From: Vibrio renipiscarius
Lineage (GTDB): Bacteria > Pseudomonadota > Gammaproteobacteria > Enterobacterales > Vibrionaceae
Length of the DNA: 64,000 bases
Direction of reading: 5' to 3'
NCBI RefSeq assembly: GCF_000827885.1
Contig: NZ_JTKH01000024.1
Location: forward strand, 930,001-994,000
Below are positions 19,045-26,864 of the stretch, piece by piece (the first letter of the stretch is position 1; each line of letters opens with the position of its first letter). The notes beneath the pieces are model-generated. The model did no database searches and was not told the origin of the DNA. It worked only from the letters and a program-made list of their open reading frames with translations. The position numbers and the translations under genes are program-made.

Positions 19045-20298
19045 ATGAAGGAAATTCTGCTGGTTGATGACAGCCGAACCATTCTTATCTATATGAGTTC
19101 GGTGCTTAAAAAACGGGGATATAGAGTCTTCACGGCGGCAAGCGGTGAGGAGGCTCTTGACGTGCTTGGCTCCCAAAATAGCATCCAATTTGTGCTCTCT
19201 GATTGGATGATGCCCGGAATGAGTGGAATCGACTTGTGTCAGACACTGAAGTGCCACAACTATGGGCGCTATATCTTCTTTGTACTGCTGTCCTCCAAAA
19301 ATGATCAAGAATCCATTATCAATGGCATTGATGCGGGCGCTGATGACTTCGTCGATAAGAAAACATCGGTAGAAGAACTTGAAGCGCGTATTCGGGCTGG
19401 TTTCCGTTCTTTGGCTCTACACAATGATCTGTTGGCAAAAAATCACGAACTTGATCAAGCCTACGAAACCATCAAGCGTGATTTGGATTCTGCGGGTGAT
19501 TTGATCAAACAAATACTTCCAAAAGCAAAGACGTTCCCTTGCGCTGAACTCAGCTATGTTTCGATTCCAAGCGCCCAAATTGGGGGCGACATGCTTGGCT
19601 ACATGCAACTCGATCCCAATCATATTGCTTTTTATCTTTTCGATGTTGCAGGGCACGGTGTCTCTTCTGCTCTTATGTCGTTTTCGGTGCAGCAAAGTTT
19701 ATCGGTCGTGAGCGGAAACGCATCGGTCGTGATGCGGCAGGGACAAAATGGACTCGAAATCACGCCGCCAGAAGAAGTGATAGAAAAACTCAATCAAATT
19801 TATATGAGTGGTGAAACAAACGTTCTTTACTTCACCATGATTTATGCCGTTTTAAATACGAAAACAGGCTTGATGTCATATTGTTGTGCTGGCCACCCCC
19901 CTTTAGTTTGGTACCACGGCAGCAATGGCCAGGCCGAATTGATTGGCCACGATAATTTTGTCGTCGGGGCGTTTGATGATGTTGACTACCAATCGTCCAT
20001 TATCCAGCTAGAGGCGGGCGATAAAGTTTGGTTTTATTCCGACGGTATTACTGAAGCAGATAATGGTTCCGAGCAGTTTTCAGAAATTGGTTTAAGAGAT
20101 GCGATTGAATCCCTTAACCAATACCCAACCCAACAACAAACCGCGATGGTGGTTAAATCTGTTCAGCAATGGCGTAACAAGGATTGTTTTGATGATGATG
20201 TCAGTGTACTCGTCACTGAATGGAAAGGATTTATTGAAGGAGAAGATCAATGCGATATGAGATTAGTGAAAAAGGAAACAGCACAGTTCTTCAAATAA
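19045..20298 (+). CDS. Response regulator with PP2C-type phosphatase output (RsbU-like)
   Basis: 417 aa. An N-terminal receiver (1-120) has VDDS, the phosphoacceptor Asp at residue 53 (LSDWMMPG) and a Lys near 105. A short helical linker leads to a SpoIIE/PP2C domain (about 165-415) with GGDMLGY, FDVAGHGVSSALMSF, FYSDGITEA and a closing DDDVSVLV; these supply the metal-binding aspartates. Proteins of this design dephosphorylate a STAS antagonist in partner-switching pathways, and the STAS gene overlaps its end. ATG 19045 was chosen because AAGG sits 7 bases upstream and gives the standard receiver N-terminus. No histidine kinase gene is adjacent. Confidence 0.9.
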   Translation: MKEILLVDDSRTILIYMSSVLKKRGYRVFTAASGEEALDVLGSQNSIQFVLSDWMMPGMSGIDLCQTLKCHNYGRYIFFVLLSSKNDQESIINGIDAGADDFVDKKTSVEELEARIRAGFRSLALHNDLLAKNHELDQAYETIKRDLDSAGDLIKQILPKAKTFPCAELSYVSIPSAQIGGDMLGYMQLDPNHIAFYLFDVAGHGVSSALMSFSVQQSLSVVSGNASVVMRQGQNGLEITPPEEVIEKLNQIYMSGETNVLYFTMIYAVLNTKTGLMSYCCAGHPPLVWYHGSNGQAELIGHDNFVVGAFDDVDYQSSIIQLEAGDKVWFYSDGITEADNGSEQFSEIGLRDAIESLNQYPTQQQTAMVVKSVQQWRNKDCFDDDVSVLVTEWKGFIEGEDQCDMRLVKKETAQFFK

Positions 20299-20582
20299 AT
20301 GAAGAACGTTTTGACGCAAAACTGGCCCCAGAGTTTCGAGCGCAGATTGAAGCGCTGATGGGGGATCTTTCGACGCATTTGGTGTTAGATATTGGTGATG
20401 TGAAATTTATGGATAGCAGTGGTTTGGGGGCGGTCATGGGCGTGTATAAGTTGCTTCGTGATAAAAAAATCAGTGTCGCAAACCCTCAAAAACCCGTCAG
20501 AGATCTGTTTAAGTTAACACGAATGGATCGCCTAATTAAAACATACGATAGTGTTGATGCCGCTTTGGCTACCGCTGTTTAG
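20250..20582 (+). CDS. STAS-domain anti-sigma-factor-antagonist-type protein
   Basis: 110 aa, a single STAS domain. The signature FMDSSGLGAVMG at residues 53-64 includes the Ser (56/57) phosphorylated in SpoIIAA/RsbV proteins. It overlaps the phosphatase gene by 49 bases in another frame, an unusually long overlap, and is preceded by GAAGGAG at the right distance inside that gene. By family logic it is phosphorylated by the HATPase kinase encoded at 21734 and dephosphorylated by the REC-PP2C protein. SypA in Vibrio fischeri, which controls biofilm formation, is the closest known precedent for a STAS protein acting on polysaccharide production. Confidence 0.9.
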   Translation: MRYEISEKGNSTVLQINEERFDAKLAPEFRAQIEALMGDLSTHLVLDIGDVKFMDSSGLGAVMGVYKLLRDKKISVANPQKPVRDLFKLTRMDRLIKTYDSVDAALATAV

Positions 20583-20592
20583 GAGAAAGGCA

Positions 20593-21714
20593 ATGAAAGG
20601 GATGATTCTTGCAGCAGGTAAAGGTACGCGTGTGCGTCCTATTACCCAAACCATACCCAAACCAATGATTCCGATTTTAGGTAAGCCGGTGATGGAGTCA
20701 ATGATAGAACTCTTCGCCCAGCATAACATCAGTAAAATCATGATTAATACCAGCCATCTTGCTGAAGTGATTGAAGGCTACTTTGGTGATGGGCATCACT
20801 TTGGTGTTCAGCTTTCTTACTCTTATGAGGGCGAACTCAAAGAAGGCGAATTCATTAGTAAAGCGGTGGGCTCTGCTGGTGGCATGAAAAAAATCCAAGA
20901 GTTTTCGGGTTTTTTTGATGAAACGTTTGTCGTGGTATGTGGTGATGCATGGGTCGATCTTGATCTTTCTGAAGCGGTACGAAAACACAAAAAACATGGT
21001 GGCATGGCGACCATTATCACCAAGCATGTCTTTGATGATGAAGTTGAGAAGTATGGCGTGGTGGTCACGGACGATCGCGGCCAAGTGACAAGCTTTCAAG
21101 AAAAACCAAGCAAAGAAGAAGCGCTTTCTAATCAAATTAATACGGGCATTTACATTTTTGAGCCGGCGATTTTCGATTTTATCCCGAGCGAAACGGAATT
21201 TGATATTGGCAGCGAGTTGTTCCCATTATTGGTGGAATCACACGTCCCTTTCTACGCGGTTAACTTGCCATTTCAATGGTTGGATGTGGGTAACATTACC
21301 GACATCTGGGGAGTCACTCGCGACATTTTAGACGGCAAAGTACCGGGCTATCGTATTCCTGGAACTCAAGTTAAAGCAGGTATATGGCTTGGCATTAATA
21401 CCGTTGTCGATTTGGAAAATTGTCATATCGAGCCGCCAGCGGTCATAGGCAGTGGCTGTAAAATTGATCCCGAAGCCCACATTATTGGACCCGTGCTCAT
21501 TGGCGCCAATTGCATTGTCGATAAAGGCAGTCGCGTTCAAGAATCGCTGATCTTTGACAACATTCATCTTCATCAAAATGCATCAGTGAATCAGCAGACG
21601 ATCTTTGGCCATTATTGCATTGGCCACGATGGGAAGACGAGTGAAGACATTAATTGGAATCACTTGCGTTCTAGCCCGCGAGATAGGGTGTCGGACGCAT
21701 TCAAATCGATTTAA
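20593..21714 (+). CDS. NDP-sugar pyrophosphorylase (sugar-1-phosphate nucleotidyltransferase)
   Basis: 373 aa. The N-terminal nucleotidyltransferase domain opens with GMILAAGKGTRVRPIT and carries IPKPMIPILGKP, GSAGGM and the VCGDAWVDLD metal-binding Asp. A left-handed beta-helix with hexapeptide-like repeats follows from about residue 260. The arrangement is that of GDP-mannose or glucose-1-phosphate nucleotidyltransferases; the nucleotide and sugar cannot be decided by eye. It would supply an activated sugar to the glycosyltransferases downstream. The start is 20593 (TAGGAGAAAG upstream), 10 bases after the STAS stop. It sits between the two halves of the partner-switching module, implying one transcript. 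Confidence 0.85.
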   Translation: MKGMILAAGKGTRVRPITQTIPKPMIPILGKPVMESMIELFAQHNISKIMINTSHLAEVIEGYFGDGHHFGVQLSYSYEGELKEGEFISKAVGSAGGMKKIQEFSGFFDETFVVVCGDAWVDLDLSEAVRKHKKHGGMATIITKHVFDDEVEKYGVVVTDDRGQVTSFQEKPSKEEALSNQINTGIYIFEPAIFDFIPSETEFDIGSELFPLLVESHVPFYAVNLPFQWLDVGNITDIWGVTRDILDGKVPGYRIPGTQVKAGIWLGINTVVDLENCHIEPPAVIGSGCKIDPEAHIIGPVLIGANCIVDKGSRVQESLIFDNIHLHQNASVNQQTIFGHYCIGHDGKTSEDINWNHLRSSPRDRVSDAFKSI

Positions 21715-21733
21715 TCCTCACTAGGAGACAAGG

Positions 21734-22213
21734 ATGAGTCATAACCAGTGTCGGCATTTTAATCATACCTATCTAAGTTCACTCGAAGCCTCGAGGTTGG
21801 CCTCAGAAGATCTACAAAATTTTTGTACATCGGCTGGGATAGCGAACGAGTTTGCTGCGCAACTTGAACTGTGTGTCGTGGAAATGGTCAATAATGCTTT
21901 TATTCACGCCTACCAAGAAAAAGAAGGCTTGCCGATCGCGTTGCAACTGGAGATAGAGGGGGATGCGCGTTATTCCACCTTGAAACTCAGTGTTTCTGAT
22001 TACGGTAGCGTGATGTCTCAGCAGGAATTAAAGAAGAAACTCGATAAGCAATTTATCGAACCGGATCCTGAAGACGATAGTACATGGCTCACGTCAGGCC
22101 GTGGTTTTATTATCGTTTCGAGTTTGATGGATTCCGTCTCACTAAGCAGTGAAAACACGAAAAATACATTCTTAATGGTCAAAGCGATCGAAGAGCAATT
22201 TTTGAATGCTTAG
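21734..22213 (+). CDS. Anti-sigma-factor-type HATPase kinase (RsbW-like)
   Basis: 159 aa, a single GHKL ATPase/kinase domain. The N-box appears as ELCVVEMVNNAFIHAY, the G1 region as SDYGSV, and the G2 region as TSGRGFIIVSSLMDSV. In partner switching such kinases phosphorylate a STAS protein and bind an alternative partner when the STAS protein is unavailable. No sigma-factor gene is present nearby, so the bound output partner is unknown. A GGAGACAAGG ribosome binding site precedes the start. It is 47 bases upstream of the GT2 gene. Confidence 0.85.
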   Translation: MSHNQCRHFNHTYLSSLEASRLASEDLQNFCTSAGIANEFAAQLELCVVEMVNNAFIHAYQEKEGLPIALQLEIEGDARYSTLKLSVSDYGSVMSQQELKKKLDKQFIEPDPEDDSTWLTSGRGFIIVSSLMDSVSLSSENTKNTFLMVKAIEEQFLNA

Positions 22214-22260
22214 AACAATGCTGTTGTGTGACTAAAAAATTAAAATAACGGAGCGCTAGG

Positions 22261-24120
22261 ATGGACCACTATTTTAAGCACTTTGAGCATCGTGTTCCGC
22301 CGGAGCCCGTTCCTCATAGTATACCTCGCGAATTACTGTATCAGTATTTGGCAACTTGTAACTTGACGCTTGGCCTATGGTATTTATGGTGGCGTTGGAG
22401 CTTCGCGCTTAATTACGATGCGTTGTGGTTTTCACTTCCGCTTGCGTTCGCTGAATCTTGCGCGTTTATCGGATCGATACTCTTTACTTTTAATCTTTGG
22501 AAAGTGAAGGATGAGCCGCGTAAAGCCCCCCCATTTAAGATCGCGGAATGTGTTAAAGACACAGAAGAAAATCGTCCCATAAATGTGGATGTGTTTTTCC
22601 CGAGTTATGATGAAGAGCCAGAATTGGTTAAGTTATCGATTCTGGATGCGAAAAAAATTCGCTACCCACATGCTATCGAAATCAACATCTATATTCTCGA
22701 TGATGGAAACCGTCCTGAGATGAAAGCTCTCGCCGATGATATGGGAGTTGGTTACATCACTCGTGAAGGCAATATTGGGTTCAAAGCGGGTAACTTACGA
22801 AATGCCATGGAGCAAACCTACGGGGACTTCGTGGTGATATGTGATGCCGACACCCGACCTTTCCCAACGATGTTAGAGAACACATTGGGGTATTTTCGTG
22901 ATCCAAATGTGGCTTGGGTTCAAACGCCGCAGTGGTTCTTTGATATTCCTGAAGGGGAGCGCTTACCTGATTTTATGCAGCGTAAAATGGGTAAATGGTC
23001 GCGATTCTTAGGGACGGGATTTGAAAAAATCTATGGTCCAGTGACCTTGGGCGAAGATCCCTTTGTGAATGACCCACAGATGTTTTACGACGTGATTCAG
23101 CGTCGTCGGAATTGGGTTAATGCCTCTTTTTGCTGTGGTGCAGGTTCAATCCACCGCCGAGAAGCCGTGATGGAAGCGGCTCTTCGTGCTTACGCTGAAC
23201 AAATTACCAATGAGCAAGATGAAGTTGAACGTCAAATTCGTCGTTTAACCAAAGAGACCAAAGTTGATCAAGACGTCTCTGACAATCTACGCAATGAAAT
23301 TCTGTTTGATACGGAGTTTACACCGTACAAATTCCACGTTTCAGAAGACTTATATACATCGATTGTGCTGCATTCCGATAGTGAACGACAGTGGCGTTCG
23401 GTGATGCACCCAAGAGTAGAAAGCAAAATGCTTTCTCCACAAGACTTACAAACTTGGACCGTACAACGCTTTAAGTATTCGGGTGGTTCGATTGATATTT
23501 TCATGAACGATAATCCGGTCTTCAGGAAAGGGCTCAACCTGAAGCAGAAGTTAATGTATGGCGCGAGTTTTTGGTCAAACTTATCGGCTATATGGAACAT
23601 CATATTCCTGGCTTGTCCGATCATTTACTTCCTGACTTCAATTGCCCCCGTCAGTGCTTATGACGTGACGTTCTACATGCATTTCCTTCCTTATGTACTG
23701 ACTGCTGAGTTAGCCATGATGATTGGGACATGGGGCGTTGCCGGTTATAAGGGTAAGACGAACTTCTTATCGTTCTTTCCGGTCAATTTGCGTGCACTTT
23801 GGACCGTACTCCGAGGCAAAAAAATTACGTTTCCGACTACGCCAAAAGAGCGACAGGCCGGTAACTTTTTCAAACTTGTGTTACCGCAGACGTTGGTCTT
23901 TCTGTTGAGTCTTTTCTCTCTGGCATTTGCTTGGACAGGCCATAGCCTTGGCTTATGGGGTAACTATTCATTCGGTGGTTTGGTGCTCAATACCTTCTGG
24001 ATTATTAATAACATGATGGCAATGTGGGGCGTGATGGCAGCAGCATTTTGGGCCCCGCCTCCAGTGGATGAGCAACAACAGGAAGTCAGCGATCAAGAGG
24101 GATTGAAATATGGAGTTTAA
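22261..24120 (+). CDS. Cellulose-synthase-like membrane glycosyltransferase (GT2)
   Basis: 619 aa. Membrane segments lie near residues 33-80, followed by a cytoplasmic GT-A domain and about four to five C-terminal membrane spans. Catalytic features are DD at 147-148 (ILDDGN), DAD at 195-197, SED at 361-363 (the TED position) and QRFKY at 402-406 in place of the usual Q(Q/R)xRW. A polar helical insertion (about 305-345) precedes the SED motif. There is no PilZ domain at the C-terminus, unlike BcsA. The protein should polymerise a beta-linked polysaccharide from a nucleotide sugar and thread it through its own channel. The gene overlaps the next by 11 bases. The sugar and linkage are unknown. 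Confidence 0.9.
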   Translation: MDHYFKHFEHRVPPEPVPHSIPRELLYQYLATCNLTLGLWYLWWRWSFALNYDALWFSLPLAFAESCAFIGSILFTFNLWKVKDEPRKAPPFKIAECVKDTEENRPINVDVFFPSYDEEPELVKLSILDAKKIRYPHAIEINIYILDDGNRPEMKALADDMGVGYITREGNIGFKAGNLRNAMEQTYGDFVVICDADTRPFPTMLENTLGYFRDPNVAWVQTPQWFFDIPEGERLPDFMQRKMGKWSRFLGTGFEKIYGPVTLGEDPFVNDPQMFYDVIQRRRNWVNASFCCGAGSIHRREAVMEAALRAYAEQITNEQDEVERQIRRLTKETKVDQDVSDNLRNEILFDTEFTPYKFHVSEDLYTSIVLHSDSERQWRSVMHPRVESKMLSPQDLQTWTVQRFKYSGGSIDIFMNDNPVFRKGLNLKQKLMYGASFWSNLSAIWNIIFLACPIIYFLTSIAPVSAYDVTFYMHFLPYVLTAELAMMIGTWGVAGYKGKTNFLSFFPVNLRALWTVLRGKKITFPTTPKERQAGNFFKLVLPQTLVFLLSLFSLAFAWTGHSLGLWGNYSFGGLVLNTFWIINNMMAMWGVMAAAFWAPPPVDEQQQEVSDQEGLKYGV

Positions 24121-25429
24121 ATCTGCATTAGTGAATGCTCGTCATCACATTGTCTTTATTCTGGGGCTATCGACGGCACTTCTGATCGCGTTTAGCATCG
24201 AGACTCGAGAAACGGATCAGGTTTTAGGGAACTTTCGTTTTGAGACGGAAGAAGTTGTACCGCTTAAGCAGAGTCGCGTGCTTACCTCGCAGGAATACGA
24301 GTGGGCTAGCATTGCGTGGCAATACTTCGAAAATAACTACCAAGAAAATACCGGATTGGTTAACTCGGTAGATGAGTACCCGTCGACCACGATGTGGGAT
24401 ACCGCTTCTTATTTAATGGGGTTAATCGCAGCAGAAAAACTCAATGTTATCTCCGCTGAAACCTTCAACATTCGTATGGACAAAGTACTGACGACTTTGG
24501 CGCGATTACCTCTGGTTGATGGCCAACTTCCAAATAAAGCCTACAACACTCAAACACTTGAAATGGTGGATTACGAAAACAACCCTAAGGTTAACGGCAT
24601 TGGTTGGTCTGCGATTGATATTGGTCGAGTGCTCGTACCGATGAACATTTTGATTTGGCAGTACCCTGAGTTTAACAAGCAAGTGAACGATGTACTGACT
24701 TATTGGAATGTCGGTGAAATGCTGACCGATGGTTATATGTTTGGTGCACGACCAAGCGCGAAGGACGGCGAAATGGAACGTGTGCAAGAAGGCCGAATCG
24801 GTTATGAAGAATACGCGTCTAAGTCACTCGCTTTGATGGGGCGAGATGTCTTTAATGCGATGAAGTACATTGATTTTATTGAAATGGTCGATGTCTATGG
24901 CATTCAAATTCCGACGGATAAGCGTGACCCAGCTGAGTACCATGCCCATAACTATGTGGTGAGTGAATCGTACATTCTAGATGGCATTGAATTTGGTGCT
25001 GACAGTGTCTCTAAAATCTTTGCGCATCGTGTGTATCAGGCTCAGGAACGCCGTTTTCAAGAGACTGGAATTTTGACGGCGGTGAGTGAAGACAACGTTG
25101 ATGAAGCACCTTATTTTGTCTACAACACGGTCTTTTCTGACGGCAAAGTTTGGAATGCCATCTCTGACGACGGTAAAGACCAGTCGCATTTAAAAACACT
25201 ATCAACGAAAGCCGCGTTTGGTTGGTATGCACTTTATGAATCGGATTATACCGATCAATTAATCAAAGAAGCAGGGCAACTGTATACCAATAAGAAGGGG
25301 TGGTATTCAGGGCGTTATGAGATTGATGGCCGAACCAACAAAGCCATTACTGCCAATACAAATGGGATCGTATTGGAGTCGTTGGCTTATATAGAAAATG
25401 GACCATTGCTAACGATTGGCGAAAAATAA
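24110..25429 (+). CDS. DUF3131-family protein, membrane-anchored (first operon copy)
   Basis: 439 aa. An uncleaved N-terminal anchor or signal (HHIVFILGLSTALLIAFSI) leads to a periplasmic DUF3131 domain. Conserved blocks are NYQENTGLVNSV, STTMWDTASYL, LPNKAYNTQT, GIGWSAIDIGRV, QEGRIGYEEYASK, YVVSESYILDGIEFG and APYFVYNTVFSDGKVWNAIS, with an ITANTNGIVLESL ending. Overlaps the GT2 gene by 11 bases, so it is likely produced in step with the synthase. Related in the same blocks to the two following genes and to the one at 6859. A glycan-binding or glycan-modifying role in the periplasm is inferred from context. Confidence 0.88.
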   Translation: MEFKSALVNARHHIVFILGLSTALLIAFSIETRETDQVLGNFRFETEEVVPLKQSRVLTSQEYEWASIAWQYFENNYQENTGLVNSVDEYPSTTMWDTASYLMGLIAAEKLNVISAETFNIRMDKVLTTLARLPLVDGQLPNKAYNTQTLEMVDYENNPKVNGIGWSAIDIGRVLVPMNILIWQYPEFNKQVNDVLTYWNVGEMLTDGYMFGARPSAKDGEMERVQEGRIGYEEYASKSLALMGRDVFNAMKYIDFIEMVDVYGIQIPTDKRDPAEYHAHNYVVSESYILDGIEFGADSVSKIFAHRVYQAQERRFQETGILTAVSEDNVDEAPYFVYNTVFSDGKVWNAISDDGKDQSHLKTLSTKAAFGWYALYESDYTDQLIKEAGQLYTNKKGWYSGRYEIDGRTNKAITANTNGIVLESLAYIENGPLLTIGEK

Positions 25430-25452
25430 TTAGAAAAACATAGGAAGTTGAT

Positions 25453-26853
25453 ATGCGTAGTATTTGTGTTGGCTTAATTACGATAGCGCTGTTTGGTTGT
25501 GGCAATAAATACAACCAATTTTCAGATGATATTATTGACCGAAAGTCCCATTGGAACATTCCTAAACCTCGTTCAGGCGAGCTGACGGAACAAGAAATGG
25601 AAATGGCTCGAATTGCATGGCGTTATTTTGAAAATAATTACCAAGAACAGACCGGCTTAGTGAATGCGGTAAACAACTATCCCTCGGTGACGTGGTGGGA
25701 TGCATCGTCGTATCTTGCGGGTATGGTCAGTGCGTATGAGCTGGGTATTATTGAAAAAGCCGAGCTTGATTCTCGCTTAACGCGTTTTTTAGCGACATTG
25801 AATAAGTTGGATCTTTTCCGTGGTGAGCTACCGAATAAAGCTTACAACACGCAAACCTCCGCTAAGGTGGATTACGGAAACCAACCCGGTGAAATTGGCT
25901 ATTCAGCACTCGATTTGGGTCGTCTGATGATATGGCTGCATATCCTTAAGCACCGCTATCCTGAATTTGCCACCAGTATTGATTCTGTCGTGTTACGTTG
26001 GAATTTTTGTAACATTATTGATGAAAATGGTACCATGTTTGGTGCGTTATTGGAGCCAGGTAAAGAAGTTCAGTACTTGCAGGAAGGTCGTCTAGGCTAC
26101 GAGGAATATGCGGCTAAAGGCTTTGAATTATGGGGGTTCGATGTGAGTCAAGCTCTCTTGCCAGAGCCTTACTCGACCATCAACCTCTTTGGTTATGATG
26201 TGCCTTATGATACGCGTGACCCAAGAAAGCTAAAAGCTCACAGTTACGTGGTAACTGAAAGCTACGTACTGGACGGTATCGAACTAGGGTGGGATACCGT
26301 GGATGATCGCTCTGCTCATGATAATCGCTATTCACATGAATGGATGGCGGAATTTGCTTTGCAAATTTATCGAGTTCAAGAGGAGCGTTATAAGCAAACG
26401 GGGATCATCACGGCTCGAACTGAGCACCAGTTAGCGGGTGCGCCTTACTTCGTTTATGACACTATCTATACCGATGGCTTTGCTTGGAATACGATTTCTG
26501 AGGTGGGTGATTATCTTCCACAATACTCAGCCGTAGCCGTAAAGGGGGCGATGGGTATGTGGGTGCTTTGGGATACCGAGTACACCGATTTACTGTTTAA
26601 TCATGTCGCGACGGCCTACGACAAAGAGAAAGGTTTCTATGAAGGCATTTTTGAAAACGGAACCGGACTCATTAACACGTTTACATCCAACAACAACGGT
26701 ATCACGCTTGAAATTTTGTTGTACAAAAAAGAAGGCAAGCTACTGAAATATAAGGATGATGTGCCGCCAAGCTTATGGGAAAAAGCACTTGAGTCACCTT
26801 TTGGTTACGAAGGGCAGTGTTTACCACGCAAAAAAATTGAGCCTGTAAAATAG
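25453..26853 (+). CDS. DUF3131-family lipoprotein (second operon copy)
   Basis: 466 aa with a lipoprotein signal peptide: hydrophobic ICVGLITIALFG followed by Cys at about residue 16 (LFGC lipobox). The DUF3131 blocks are intact: NYQEQTGLVNAV, SVTWWDASSYL, LPNKAYNTQT, GYSALDLGRL, QEGRLGYEEYAAKG, VVTESYVLDGIELG and APYFVYDTIYTDGFAWNTIS. AGGAAG precedes the start. The residue after the lipidated Cys is Gly, not the Asp inner-membrane retention signal, so outer-membrane sorting is expected by the usual rule. Confidence 0.88.
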   Translation: MRSICVGLITIALFGCGNKYNQFSDDIIDRKSHWNIPKPRSGELTEQEMEMARIAWRYFENNYQEQTGLVNAVNNYPSVTWWDASSYLAGMVSAYELGIIEKAELDSRLTRFLATLNKLDLFRGELPNKAYNTQTSAKVDYGNQPGEIGYSALDLGRLMIWLHILKHRYPEFATSIDSVVLRWNFCNIIDENGTMFGALLEPGKEVQYLQEGRLGYEEYAAKGFELWGFDVSQALLPEPYSTINLFGYDVPYDTRDPRKLKAHSYVVTESYVLDGIELGWDTVDDRSAHDNRYSHEWMAEFALQIYRVQEERYKQTGIITARTEHQLAGAPYFVYDTIYTDGFAWNTISEVGDYLPQYSAVAVKGAMGMWVLWDTEYTDLLFNHVATAYDKEKGFYEGIFENGTGLINTFTSNNNGITLEILLYKKEGKLLKYKDDVPPSLWEKALESPFGYEGQCLPRKKIEPVK

Positions 26854-26864
26854 CGGGGCTATCG

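Noticed and set aside
19045..22213. General stress sigma-factor (RpoS/SigB-type) operon
   Set aside because: Phosphatase, antagonist and kinase types are present but there is no sigma-factor gene, and the neighbours are sugar-polymer genes.
22261..24120. BcsA cellulose synthase of a bcs operon
   Set aside because: No PilZ domain, variant QxxRW motif and no bcsB, bcsZ or bcsC genes alongside.
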